A stretch of 64,000 nt of DNA from Paracoccaceae bacterium (GTDB lineage: Bacteria > Pseudomonadota > Alphaproteobacteria > Rhodobacterales > Rhodobacteraceae): NCBI GenBank assembly GCA_021296235.1, contig JAGWAS010000010.1, positions 1-64,000 of the forward strand. The letters run 5' to 3'. The position numbers and the translations under genes are program-made. The notes beneath the pieces were generated by a model. That model had not been told where the DNA came from. It searched no databases and was given only the letters and a program-made list of their open reading frames with translations. Of the stretch, positions 1 to 8,883 are shown piece after piece; position 1 is the stretch's first letter, and every line of letters starts with the position of its first letter.

Positions 1-2
1 AC

Positions 3-593
3 AACGAGATTGAACTGACTTCGCTCGGCACTCAACTAAATGAAGCGTTGGCTCAACTGGCTGAGGAAGAGGCGCGTGCGCGTCGGCTTGAGGAGGCGGA
101 GCGACAGAGATTGCAAGCTCAAAACAAGGAGTTGGAAGGGTTCCGATCGGAGTTTCTCGGCAGGCTTCGGACGGTGATCGAAGGTAAGGAAGGAGTACGA
201 ATTCAAGGCGACCGGTTTGTATTTGCCTCCGAGGTGCTGTTTCCGCTCGGCAAAGCGGAATTGTCCGATGATGGAAAGGAGCAGATCAAGAGCGTTGCTG
301 ATTTGATTCTCAGTTTGGCGAACGAATTTCCGGACAGCATCGACTGGGTGCTGAGGGTCGATGGCCACACCGACGACCGTCCCATAGTGGAAAAAAGGGA
401 CTATTCCGACAACTGGGAACTTAGTCAGGCCAGATCCCTTTCCGTTGTTCGGTTCCTCACATCGGAACTCGGATTCCCCGAGAACCGGCTGGCGGCGGCT
501 GGCTTCGGTGAATACCGGCCAGTCAATTCCGGATTGGACGAAGCGGCAAAATCGCAGAACCGCCGCATCGAATTCAAGTTGACCGAACCGTGA
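3..593 (+). CDS. OmpA/MotB-like peptidoglycan-binding protein, 3' part
   Basis: The reading frame is open from the left edge, so the gene begins outside the window; a TTG near 48 is only an internal codon. The visible part starts with a charged helical stretch rich in Glu, Ala and Arg, likely coiled coil. An OmpA-C domain fills the rest, with a VDGHTDD motif, an ELSQARS helix and the closing NRRIEFKL segment typical of peptidoglycan-binding OmpA/MotB modules. In alphaproteobacteria such proteins anchor envelope structures to diaminopimelate in the wall. The full protein probably has an N-terminal membrane segment like MotB homologues, but that part is not visible. No motA-like gene is in view, so a flagellar stator role is not supported. 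The next gene lies 43 bases downstream on the same strand. Confidence 0.88.
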   Translation, partial: NEIELTSLGTQLNEALAQLAEEEARARRLEEAERQRLQAQNKELEGFRSEFLGRLRTVIEGKEGVRIQGDRFVFASEVLFPLGKAELSDDGKEQIKSVADLILSLANEFPDSIDWVLRVDGHTDDRPIVEKRDYSDNWELSQARSLSVVRFLTSELGFPENRLAAAGFGEYRPVNSGLDEAAKSQNRRIEFKLTEP

Positions 594-636
594 TCGAATT
601 CGCTCTCCGGACCTCTTGCACCGTGCGGATGGTTCT

Positions 637-2856
637 ATGACACAAGGGCCAGGCTCGGTGGAAATCAGCGGCGATACGATTTCAGGAACGGTCAGGAAGG
701 TCGTGTTCCGCAATCCGGCAAACGAATTTTCCGTAATCCAACTTGACGTTCCCGACCGAAGGTATCCGGTTTCGGTCGTGGGCAGGATGCCTGAAGTGGA
801 TGTGGGCATGTTGGTTTCAGTGTCTGGATCATGGCATGACCATCCCAAGTTCGGAACTCAGTTGACAGCGGACAGCGTTGTTCCTGCGCCCCCGAAAACA
901 CTTGGTGGGATCACCGCATATCTTGGCTCCAAAGCGGTTGACGGCATAGGAAAAGTGCATGCCGCCAGGCTGGCCGACAAATTCGGCGACGATCTCTTTG
1001 ACGTTCTGGAAAACGCCCCGCACCGACTTCGCGAGGTCAAGGGCATCGGTCCGGGTCGGGTGCGGAAAATCACCGAGGGTTGGATGCGCAACAGGACAAG
1101 GCGCGATGCAATGGTTTTCCTGCATGGGCTAGGCCTTGGACCGGCAACGGCGGGATCAATTCTGCGGATTTACGGCAACGATGCGGTGAAGGTTGTTTCG
1201 TCCAACCCCTACATGCTGATCAGGGACGTCAGGGGCATCGGATTCAAGACCGCGGATGCAATGGCTGAAAGCATCGGCATCGACAAGACCAGCACCGACA
1301 GGATCATGGCGGGAATCGGACATGTCATGGACGAGGCAAGATCGAACGGCAATTGCGGCATGCGCCTCGCTGAACTTCTTGGGCAGTCTGAGAGGCTTCT
1401 CGGCGTAGATGGCGAGTTGGTTCGCGCCGGGATCGAGTCCCTCGTTGGTCGACGGATACTGGTGCAGTGCATGATTGACGATCAGGTCTGTCTGTTTCCG
1501 CCAGATCTGCATCTTGCCGAGACCGAAATCGCAACACGCATCCGGTTGATCGCTTCCGGCGAAAAGCCTTGGGGTGAAATTGATGCGAATAGGGCCATAA
1601 GGGGTGTGGAATCGGAAAACCGAATCAGATTCGGAGAAAGCCAGATCAAGGCAATTCGCACTGCTGTCGCTTCGAAGTTCACGGTCATCACCGGTGGTCC
1701 GGGCGTGGGAAAGACCACGATAGTGAAGGCAATCCTTAGGATTCTTGCTGAGCGGAAGGTTGATATTCGAATCTGTGCACCGACCGGCCGGGCGGCAAAA
1801 CGCATCAGTGAATTGACCGGCAGGTCGGCACGAACGATCCATCGGTTGCTCGAAATCGACCCGGAAACCGGAACGTTCCGCCATGACGAAAAAAAACCCA
1901 TCGATTGCAGTCTGCTGATCGTTGATGAGTCTTCCATGATTGACGTCATGCTGATGGATGCACTCCTGAAGGCGGTTCCGGATCATGCTGCGGTCATCAT
2001 GGTCGGGGATGTCGACCAGCTTCCTTCGGTCGGCCCCGGACGGGTCCTCGCCGATGTCATGGATTCCGATGACATCGAAGTTGTTCGGCTGACAGAGATA
2101 TACCGACAGGCGGCCCAAAGCAGGGTGGTTGCAAGCGCTCACAGGATCAATGCCGGAGCATTGCCTGAACTCTCAAATCCACAAGGCGAAAGCGATTTCT
2201 ATTTTGTGCAGGCAGCGGAACCGGATGAGGCGGTTGCGAAGATGCTCCGGCTCATCAGCGAACGAATTCCCGACCGTTTTGGATTTGATCCCGTCAGGGA
2301 CGTTCAGGTGCTGTGCCCGATGATCCGCGGCGCCATTGGCGTTCAATCACTCAATGCCAAGCTGAAGGGCGTTCTCAATCCAAATGCTGCCGAAGTGCTT
2401 GACACCGGAAACGCGAGCTACTCGCCGGGTGACAAGGTGATGCAAATCCAAAACGATTACGGCAAGGGCATATTCAACGGCGACATTGGATTCGTTTCCG
2501 CCATTCAGCATGAGGAGAAGTCGTTGCTCGTGGATTTTGATGGGCGCGAACTTCAGATCGGACCGGACGAACTCGGCGGGCTGATGCCCGCATATGCTGT
2601 GACCATCCACAAGAGCCAAGGGTCTGAATTCCCGGTGGTCGTTGTGCCGATCATGACTCAGCACTTTGTCATGCTGCAACGCAACCTGCTCTACACGGCC
2701 GTAACGCGTGCCCGCAATTTGCTCGTTTTGATTGGACAGCGCAGGGCCGTCGAAATTGCGGTCAGAACGGACGATCAAAGGAAACGTCTTACCCGGTTGG
2801 GTAGTTTGCTGTCTCGCCAAGCCAAGGGAATTTCAGAGGGGGCATGTCCTGCATAG
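637..2856 (+). CDS. recD2: RecD2-type SF1B DNA helicase
   Basis: This is an ATP-dependent 5'-3' DNA helicase of the RecD2 (RecD-like, non-RecBCD) family. The N-terminal part carries an OB-like segment (GTVRKVVFRNPANEF) and helix-hairpin-helix repeats (VDGIGKVHAARL, VKGIGPGRVRKI) around residues 100-150. The motor follows: Walker A GGPGVGKTT near residue 355, Walker B LIVDESSMID near 428, the GDVDQLPSVGPG motif, and the C-terminal motif TIHKSQGSEF near 656. The length of about 739 residues fits RecD2. I chose the ATG at 637 over an in-frame TTG at 616 because the OB segment follows it directly. No recB or recC is in the window, as expected for RecD2, which acts alone in repair and replication-stress tolerance. 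Confidence 0.92.
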   Translation: MTQGPGSVEISGDTISGTVRKVVFRNPANEFSVIQLDVPDRRYPVSVVGRMPEVDVGMLVSVSGSWHDHPKFGTQLTADSVVPAPPKTLGGITAYLGSKAVDGIGKVHAARLADKFGDDLFDVLENAPHRLREVKGIGPGRVRKITEGWMRNRTRRDAMVFLHGLGLGPATAGSILRIYGNDAVKVVSSNPYMLIRDVRGIGFKTADAMAESIGIDKTSTDRIMAGIGHVMDEARSNGNCGMRLAELLGQSERLLGVDGELVRAGIESLVGRRILVQCMIDDQVCLFPPDLHLAETEIATRIRLIASGEKPWGEIDANRAIRGVESENRIRFGESQIKAIRTAVASKFTVITGGPGVGKTTIVKAILRILAERKVDIRICAPTGRAAKRISELTGRSARTIHRLLEIDPETGTFRHDEKKPIDCSLLIVDESSMIDVMLMDALLKAVPDHAAVIMVGDVDQLPSVGPGRVLADVMDSDDIEVVRLTEIYRQAAQSRVVASAHRINAGALPELSNPQGESDFYFVQAAEPDEAVAKMLRLISERIPDRFGFDPVRDVQVLCPMIRGAIGVQSLNAKLKGVLNPNAAEVLDTGNASYSPGDKVMQIQNDYGKGIFNGDIGFVSAIQHEEKSLLVDFDGRELQIGPDELGGLMPAYAVTIHKSQGSEFPVVVVPIMTQHFVMLQRNLLYTAVTRARNLLVLIGQRRAVEIAVRTDDQRKRLTRLGSLLSRQAKGISEGACPA

Positions 2857-3628
2857 CAAGTTCCGCACAGATGCAACCGCTCGTCGGTCGTTTCGACTGA
2901 AGTCTGGAAGGGTGTGTCGCATGGCGTATCACTCGCAGCAATGGCCGGCTTGCTTGGGCAAGGCCAAAGGCTTGGCGATCAGGCCGCCAGGTTTTCGTGC
3001 CATTTGCGATCATCGGAGTATGCAAACTCCCCAAATTGATTGAGCCGGTTCTTCAGATGGGGCGTAGGTTCACTCGCCTCGGAAGCCTTGGAATTGCCGA
3101 ACGCCGCTTCCAGGTTGAGCAGGCACTGGGTTCGCTCAGCCGTTGGGTTGCCAATGTTCCGGTTGCTCTTTGCGTTCTTCCAGCCAAGAATCGTCCGCTC
3201 GTGAACGTCCAGCAGTGCGCAGGTGTGGCCCGCGGAAATGCGGTTGGTTGGCAACATGGTTGGCAATTGATTGAACGCCGAGTTAAGCAGCGCAGGGACC
3301 GAAGATTGGGGACTCAGCCAATGAGTTCTGGCAGGCAATCGCCACCCGCAAATTCTGACACCATTCAGGCGGCTTGATGGTGATTCCTGCCATTCAGCTC
3401 AATTGCTCTCCAAATGACAATTGACTGGACCATGAGCGGTTCTCTGTCTCCGAAGAAATTCTGATCCTCATCCAACGTAATTCCGCCAACTGCGGGCCAT
3501 GACTCCAATGCTTACCTATATCTGAACGGGGAAAAAATTTCTGCAACGCAGAAAATAGAGCTTGAAATGCCGCGGTGCGGCAACTATTTGGCCTGCAACT
3601 GATCACCACTCCGAGAAAGGAATGACAA
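2857..3628. other. 772-base gap with one doubtful reading frame
   Basis: Between recD2 and the phasin gene there is no gene of a family I recognise. The only noteworthy content is a minus-strand reading frame at 2979-3338 with a helix-turn-helix-like segment, listed separately. No terminator with a T tract was seen directly after recD2. The phasin promoter should lie in the last 100-150 bases. Confidence 0.5.
2979..3338 (-). CDS. Hypothetical small protein with HTH-like segment
   Basis: This is a 119-residue open frame on the strand opposite to both neighbours. A central stretch (LLDVHERTILGWKN) has the spacing of a helix-turn-helix recognition unit. A helical segment with NPTAERTQCLLNLEAAFG follows. 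I do not recognise a family; it could be a small DNA-binding protein, an antitoxin-like protein or the remnant of a larger gene. The overlapping plus-strand frame at 2997-3377 looks less protein-like. No good ribosome binding site decides the start. Its existence as a gene is uncertain. Confidence 0.28.
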   Translation of the reverse strand: MPARTHWLSPQSSVPALLNSAFNQLPTMLPTNRISAGHTCALLDVHERTILGWKNAKSNRNIGNPTAERTQCLLNLEAAFGNSKASEASEPTPHLKNRLNQFGEFAYSDDRKWHENLAA

Positions 3629-3991
3629 ATGAACAAGGTACATGAACTCACCAAACTGTATGCCGACGCCTTCCTGAACTTCGTCCCGAATCCGGCGAGC
3701 ATCAGCGATGCCTTCAGGAAATCGGCCGAATTTGGCGAAAAGATGTCGGCAGTTTCTCTCAAGGCGGCTCAAGGCAGCGTCGAAATCACCAACAAGTGGA
3801 CGGCAGAAACCTTTGAGCAGCTTGGCGAGGTTGCCGCTGCAAAGGAAGAGGTCGCCGACTATGCCAAGGCCGCCGGTGAATTTGCCTCCCGCTCCGTTGA
3901 GGCGGCGACCGGACATCTGTCAGGACTGGCCGAGGTAGCCAAGAACGCACAGATCGAATCCGCAGAGGCATTCCTCGCTGCGGGAAAATGA
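3629..3991 (+). CDS. Phasin family protein
   Basis: This 120-residue Ala/Glu-rich, almost entirely helical protein is preceded by an AAAGGA ribosome binding site. Sequence features such as NPASISDAFRKSAEFGEK and a C-terminal amphipathic helical repeat (AGEFASRSVEAATGHL) match small alphaproteobacterial phasins. These coat polyhydroxyalkanoate granules or act as general helical scaffold proteins. There is no polymerase or depolymerase gene nearby, so a granule role is inferred from the family only. The gene is followed 30 bases later by a strong bidirectional terminator and faces clpA; phasin next to clpA is a common order in Rhodobacterales. Confidence 0.82.
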   Translation: MNKVHELTKLYADAFLNFVPNPASISDAFRKSAEFGEKMSAVSLKAAQGSVEITNKWTAETFEQLGEVAAAKEEVADYAKAAGEFASRSVEAATGHLSGLAEVAKNAQIESAEAFLAAGK

Positions 3992-4021
3992 CAAGCCACC
4001 TCCATTGGCACAAAGAAACTG

Positions 4022-4048
4022 AAAAGGGGCGAATTTGCGCCCCTTTTT
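4022..4048. terminator. Bidirectional Rho-independent terminator between phasin and clpA
   Basis: A perfect 10-bp stem (AAAAGGGGCG at 4022-4031 pairing with 4038-4047) encloses a six-base loop and ends in TTTTT on the plus strand. The leading A run gives a T run on the minus strand, so it can end both the phasin message and the converging clpA message. Confidence 0.88.
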
Positions 4049-4073
4049 CGCGTCCGGAAATTTCCTCCCGGAT

Positions 4074-6398
4074 TTACTTGGCGGCGATCAGCGGTACCTT
4101 GCGGTCGGAAATCCGGGGGGTTTCCGGGCCTTCGAACTCAAGCTTGAGTTTGCCTTTTGAAAGCAGCACCCGGACCAAGCCGCCTTTCTTGAGGCTGCCG
4201 AACAGAATTTCGTCGGCCAGCTGTTGCTTGATCTTGTCCTGGATCAGCCTTTCAAGCGGGCGGGCCCCCATCCTCGTGTCATAGCCGTTTTCCGCAATCC
4301 AACGTGCCGCCTTCGGCGTCAGTTCGAAATGGACGTTTCGCTCGAAGAGCTGAGCTTCCAGCCGGTGGATGAACTTCTCCACCACTCTCAGGATCGTGTT
4401 TGTATCCAGCGGTTGGAAACTGATTATCGCATCAAGGCGGTTTCGGAATTCCGGGGAGAACAGCCTGTCAATCGCTTCGATTTCTTCGCCTTCGCGCCGA
4501 TCTCGCGAGAAACCGACCGCGGCCTTCGCCTGTTCCGCAGCACCGGCATTCGTCGTCATGATCACGACGATGTTCCGGAAGTCGACGGTCCTGCCGCTGT
4601 GATCGGTGAGCTTGCCGTGATCCATGACCTGCAGCAGAATGTTCGACACGTCGGGATGCGCCTTCTCGATTTCATCCAGAAGCAGGACACAATGGGGGTT
4701 TTCGTCGATCCCATCGGTGAGCAAGCCACCGTTTTCGAATCCGACATATCCCGGCGGTGCTCCAATCAGGCGCGAGACCGAGTGCTTTTCCATGAACTCC
4801 GACATGTCAAAGCGCAACAGCTTGACTCCCAGCGTCTCGGCGAGTTGCCTCGCCGATTCGGTCTTGCCGACACCTGTCGGGCCGGCAAAGAGATAGGATC
4901 CGACCGGTTTTTCACTGTCGCGCAATCCGGCGCGGCTGAGCTTGATTGCCGATGACAGGGCTTCAAGGGCCGAGTCCTGACCGAAGACGACCGATTTCAG
5001 GTTGGCTTCAAGATCCTTCAGCAACTCCTGATCGCTGCGGGATACGTGGCGGGGTGGAATCCGGGCGATTGCCGCCACAACATCCTCAATTTCCCGCGGA
5101 CGAACGGTCTTGCGGCGCTTGGATTCCGGAAGGAGGCGTTGCGCTGCGCCGGCTTCGTCGATGACATCAATTGCCTTGTCGGGAAATCTCCGGTCATTGA
5201 CGTACTTGCCGGAAAGATCGACTGCCGCTCGAACGGCGTCATCCGTAAACCGAATCTTGTGATGTGCTTCGAATCGCGCCTTGAGGCCCCTGACGATCTT
5301 GACAGTCTCTTCATGTGTCGGTTCGGCCACGTCGATCTTCTGGAATCTTCGGGAAAGTGCCCGGTCCTTTTCGAAATACTGGCGGAATTCCTTGTGCGTG
5401 GTTGATCCGATGCATCTGATGCTTCCACCCTGAAGTCCCGGCTTGAGCAGATTTGAGGCATCCATTGAACCGCCACTTGTCGCCCCGGCCCCGACAACGG
5501 TGTGAATCTCATCAATGAAGAGAATCGCATCGGGATGTTCATCAAGTTCCTTGATGACCGATTTCAGCCTTTCCTCGAAATCGCCCCGATACCTGGTTCC
5601 AGCCAGCACAACCCCCATGTCCAAGGAGTAGATCACGGCGTTTTGGAGCGGCCCGGGGGCCTCTCCCCCAACAATCTTCCTGGCCATTCCCTCAACAATC
5701 GCCGTCTTTCCGACGCCCGGGTCGCCAACCAGCAGCGGATTGTTCTTGTTTCTTCTGATGAGGACCTTGAAGCAGCGCAGCAATTCACCCTCGCGCCCGA
5801 TCAGCGGATCAATCTTGCCTTGCCGCGCCCTTTCATTCAGGTCGACGCAGAACTTCGCCAGCGCCGAGTCGGTGTCTGCATCTGCAGCTTCGCCGTCTCG
5901 AGTCTCTTCCCGCTCCTCGGCTCCAACAACCGGAGCCGGATTCTGGTAGCTTGGACTTTTGGCGATGCCGTGGGCGATGAAGTTAACAGCATCGAACCGC
6001 GTCATTCCATGCGAGCGGAGAAAATGCACTGCGGTGCTTTTCCTCTCTCCGAAAATCGCCACGAGTACATTGGCACCGGTGATTTCACCGGATTTGCGGC
6101 TCACCCTAACGTGTTCTGCCGCCCGCTGTAGCACTCTCTGGAAACCTGTTGTCGGAACTGCGGACTTGCCGGATGGCTCGGCCGCAATCGGCTTGGCACT
6201 CTGTTCAATGTGTTTCTTCAGATCCAGCCTAAGTTTTTCAAGGTTTACCCCGCAGGCCAAAAGCACCTTCGCCGCGGAAGGTTCGTCGAGCAGCGCCAAT
6301 AGCAGGTGATCAAGCGATACATATTCGTGCCGCTGCTCATAGGCAATCGACATCGATTCATGGATGGCATGCTCTAGCGTTGCTGTAAAGTTGACCAA
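4074..6398 (-). CDS. clpA: ATP-dependent Clp protease ATP-binding subunit ClpA
   Basis: This is the Hsp100 unfoldase that feeds substrates to ClpP. The N domain begins with FTATLEHAIHESMSIA and YVSLDHLLLALLDEP, as in ClpA. Two AAA+ modules follow: Walker A GDPGVGKTA near residue 224, with LFIDEIHTVVGAG, and GPTGVGKTE near 504, with LLLDEIEKAHPDV. The C-terminal D2-small domain contains MGARPLERLIQ. Taking the TTG at 6398 gives 774 residues and aligns with the family N terminus; a GGGGA lies upstream. The frame stays open to another TTG at 6485, which would add 29 atypical residues. The adaptor gene clpS, often just upstream of clpA, is not present here, and clpP is not in the window. Confidence 0.95.
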   Translation of the reverse strand: MVNFTATLEHAIHESMSIAYEQRHEYVSLDHLLLALLDEPSAAKVLLACGVNLEKLRLDLKKHIEQSAKPIAAEPSGKSAVPTTGFQRVLQRAAEHVRVSRKSGEITGANVLVAIFGERKSTAVHFLRSHGMTRFDAVNFIAHGIAKSPSYQNPAPVVGAEEREETRDGEAADADTDSALAKFCVDLNERARQGKIDPLIGREGELLRCFKVLIRRNKNNPLLVGDPGVGKTAIVEGMARKIVGGEAPGPLQNAVIYSLDMGVVLAGTRYRGDFEERLKSVIKELDEHPDAILFIDEIHTVVGAGATSGGSMDASNLLKPGLQGGSIRCIGSTTHKEFRQYFEKDRALSRRFQKIDVAEPTHEETVKIVRGLKARFEAHHKIRFTDDAVRAAVDLSGKYVNDRRFPDKAIDVIDEAGAAQRLLPESKRRKTVRPREIEDVVAAIARIPPRHVSRSDQELLKDLEANLKSVVFGQDSALEALSSAIKLSRAGLRDSEKPVGSYLFAGPTGVGKTESARQLAETLGVKLLRFDMSEFMEKHSVSRLIGAPPGYVGFENGGLLTDGIDENPHCVLLLDEIEKAHPDVSNILLQVMDHGKLTDHSGRTVDFRNIVVIMTTNAGAAEQAKAAVGFSRDRREGEEIEAIDRLFSPEFRNRLDAIISFQPLDTNTILRVVEKFIHRLEAQLFERNVHFELTPKAARWIAENGYDTRMGARPLERLIQDKIKQQLADEILFGSLKKGGLVRVLLSKGKLKLEFEGPETPRISDRKVPLIAAK

Positions 6399-6543
6399 AC
6401 CGGAATCCCCGATCGTTTCGTTGCGTCGGACGCGGAATGCCGCGTGTACAACATAGTTGGGATTTGCATCACGATTGACAAGCAAAAATTCGAGCTAACC
6501 GCCGGCAAAGCCGCAGAAAGGCGCCGAAACAATCAAAATTGCT

Positions 6544-7305
6544 TCAGAACCGGTCCTTCCTTCTCCTTATTTCGGCAAAGGATTCTGCATCTGAGGCCGC
6601 CGGCGCGCCGATCAACTCCTTTACCTCGGGCAGGCGGGCCCTCAGGAACGGGTTGGTCGCAAGCTCCAGGGAGAGTCGCGACGGCACCGTCGGCTGCCCT
6701 TCCGAACGGGCCTTCGCGATGGCCTCCGTCCGGGCAAGAAGGTCCGGGTTGTTCGGTTCGATCGACAAGGCAAACCGGGCATTTGATTCCGTATACTCGT
6801 GGCCTGAATAAATCATGTTTGCGGGGTCGAGTGCCGCCAGCTTGGCAAGACTGTTCCACATCATTTCGAATGTGCCCTCAAACACGCGCCCGCACCCGAG
6901 CGCCATGAGCGAGTCAGCTGTGAACATGGCCCCGGGAAACAGATAGGCGATGTGCCCAACAGTGTGACCGGAAACGTCGACGACCTTCGCCTCCTCGCCG
7001 CAGGCGGAAACCGTGCCGCCGTCACAGACCGCCACATCCAGCTTCGGCAGTCGATGGGCATCGGCCTCGGCCCCGATGACCTCGGACCCATAGACGCTCC
7101 GCAACTCCTCGACGCCGTCGATGTGGTCGGAGTGATGATGTGTGATCAGTATCCGGTCGAGGCCCCAGCCCCGTTCCTCAAGTGCATTCCTGACAGCGGC
7201 GGCCTCGGGTGCGTCAACCAGTGCGGTTTCCCGCGTGGCGGGGTTGTGCATCAGGAACGCATAATTGTCCGACAGACAGGGCAGGGTGATGACTTCAAAT
7301 GGCAT
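6544..7305 (-). CDS. gloB: Hydroxyacylglutathione hydrolase (glyoxalase II)
   Basis: This metallo-beta-lactamase-fold enzyme hydrolyses S-D-lactoylglutathione to D-lactate and glutathione, the second step of methylglyoxal detoxification. The metal-binding THHHSDH motif is at residues 55-61. Further ligands are seen in SGHTVGHIAY, FTADSL and SGHEYT. The 253-residue length fits GloB, and the C-terminal PSRLSLELATNPFLRA region is the family substrate-binding domain. It is divergent from a methyltransferase gene 70 bases away, an arrangement common in Rhodobacterales. Confidence 0.95.
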   Translation of the reverse strand: MPFEVITLPCLSDNYAFLMHNPATRETALVDAPEAAAVRNALEERGWGLDRILITHHHSDHIDGVEELRSVYGSEVIGAEADAHRLPKLDVAVCDGGTVSACGEEAKVVDVSGHTVGHIAYLFPGAMFTADSLMALGCGRVFEGTFEMMWNSLAKLAALDPANMIYSGHEYTESNARFALSIEPNNPDLLARTEAIAKARSEGQPTVPSRLSLELATNPFLRARLPEVKELIGAPAASDAESFAEIRRRKDRF

Positions 7306-7374
7306 GTTGCTACATTCTCCAGTGATTATGTCATATTTGGCTAACGAATTTCGGCGATTGGTGAGACTGATTCA

Positions 7375-8139
7375 ATGCATCTTGATGTAGTTGACCTCAA
7401 GAAATTCTATTTCGGCACTGCACTCGGAAGGCTTTCGACCACGGTCCTTTCGTCCCGAGTCGCCGAAATCTGGCCCACGACAGCGGGATGCACAGTCGTG
7501 GGATTCGGATTCGCCGCTCCGCTCCTGAGGGACATCAGACAGCAGGCGCTGCGGACGGTCAACCTCATGCCGGCGCGGCAGGGAGCAACTTCCTGGCCGA
7601 TCAAGGGCGCAAACACCTCCGTACTGACCGCTGATGCATCCTGGCCACTCCCGACCGAGGCATCCGAGCGGATTTTGTTTTTGCATGGTCTTGAGACAAG
7701 CGAAAACCCATCCGGGCTGCTCAAGGAATGTTGGCGGGTTCTGGCACCGGAGGGCCGGGTTCTGTTTGTCGTTCCCCACCGTGCCGGGCTGTGGGCGAGG
7801 CGGGATGCGACGCCGTTCGGCTTTGGGAGGCCCTATTCGGCGGGTCAGCTCGACAAACAGTTGATGCAGCACCGCTTTGAGCCGATTCATCATGCGGCCG
7901 CGCTTTTCTTTCCCCCCAGCGAACGCAAATTTCTTGCGGGGGCAAGCGGGGCTTGGGAAAAGTTCGGCAGGCGCATGCCGATGGGGTTGGCCGGAGGGGT
8001 GCTGCTGGTGGAGGCGGTGAAGCGTGTCGTTCAGCCTCACCGGCCGGCGCTTGCCGAGAAGGTTTCAAAGAGCTTGAAGGCGCTGGAGGAGATAACCGTT
8101 CCGGGCGCACGGCCGGTATCCGGGCGAAGGCAGGCCTGA
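7375..8139 (+). CDS. SAM-dependent methyltransferase (class I)
   Basis: A 254-residue protein with a Rossmann-type methyltransferase core. A degenerate motif I (TVVGFGFAAPLL) lies near residue 40, and the later strand-helix segment ECWRVLAPEGRVLFVVPHR is typical of motif post III in methyltransferase_11 proteins. Substrate unknown. It is divergent from gloB, and homologues in Rhodobacterales hold the same position, so a link to glyoxal metabolism is possible but unproven. The C-terminal tail is basic and probably disordered. Confidence 0.78.
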   Translation: MHLDVVDLKKFYFGTALGRLSTTVLSSRVAEIWPTTAGCTVVGFGFAAPLLRDIRQQALRTVNLMPARQGATSWPIKGANTSVLTADASWPLPTEASERILFLHGLETSENPSGLLKECWRVLAPEGRVLFVVPHRAGLWARRDATPFGFGRPYSAGQLDKQLMQHRFEPIHHAAALFFPPSERKFLAGASGAWEKFGRRMPMGLAGGVLLVEAVKRVVQPHRPALAEKVSKSLKALEEITVPGARPVSGRRQA

Positions 8140-8321
8140 CCGCATCGGCGGCGTTCGTATCCGCAAACCCTCGGAAATCACCGCCCGTCAAAAATGCCGC
8201 CGGTCTGCCCATTTCAAGCCGGATGTCGCTTGCCAATCGCCGCTGCATTGCATAAGTGGCCCCACGGCGGCCGCCACAGCGTCGCAGGTTCGCCAAAGAT
8301 TTGATTCTTGAGAGGCCGCTC

Positions 8322-8882
8322 TTGCCCGACAGTGTTTCGATTTCTTCCGGAGTCGCCGCAAGATACGCAACTGCCTTGTTTGAGCTTGCGCTTGAGGAGG
8401 GCTCGGTGGATCGGCTTGAGGCCAATGTCGCCGAATTGAAGGACACGCTTGCCGAGAGTGTGGATCTCAGAACCCTCATTTCCAGCCCGATTTATTCGAG
8501 GGATGAAATGGCCCGGGCGATTGGGATCGTTGCCGGGAGGATGGGGCTTGAAGGCAACGTCGGCAATACCCTTGCGCTGATGGCCTCAAAACGGAGGTTG
8601 TTCGTGCTCCCGGCGATGCTTGACTGCATCGAGGCGCTGCTGGCCGAGCACAAGGGTGTGATCCAGGTCGAAATTGTGTCGGCCGAGGAGCTCGGAGAGC
8701 AGGATTCGGACGCGCTGGAGCGGATGTTCCGCGAGAGGTTGGGTCGAGATGTCAGGATTGACATGTCGGTTGATGAGGGTTTGATCGGCGGACTGTCCGC
8801 CAAGATTGGTTCGCGACTGGTGGATGCCTCAATACGCACAAATTTGGCAAGACTCAGGAACCTAATGCAAGAGGTCGGATAG
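8322..8882 (+). CDS. atpH: F1 ATP synthase subunit delta
   Basis: The delta subunit joins the F1 head to the peripheral stalk. The N terminus [17 protein letters not shown] and the C-terminal [34 protein letters not shown] region match OSCP/delta. I chose the TTG at 8322 because a GAGAGG ribosome binding site lies 7 bases upstream and the resulting 186 residues match the alphaproteobacterial length. An in-frame start at 8256 would add 22 unrelated residues. It is the first gene of atpHAGDC; the F0 genes lie elsewhere, as usual in alphaproteobacteria. atpA begins 1 base after the stop. Confidence 0.93.
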   Translation: MPDSVSISSGVAARYATALFELALEEGSVDRLEANVAELKDTLAESVDLRTLISSPIYSRDEMARAIGIVAGRMGLEGNVGNTLALMASKRRLFVLPAMLDCIEALLAEHKGVIQVEIVSAEELGEQDSDALERMFRERLGRDVRIDMSVDEGLIGGLSAKIGSRLVDASIRTNLARLRNLMQEVG

Positions 8883-8883
8883 A

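Noticed and set aside
1156..2142. 328-codon minus-strand frame inside recD2
   Set aside because: It is a shadow of recD2, with no motifs and no ribosome binding site.
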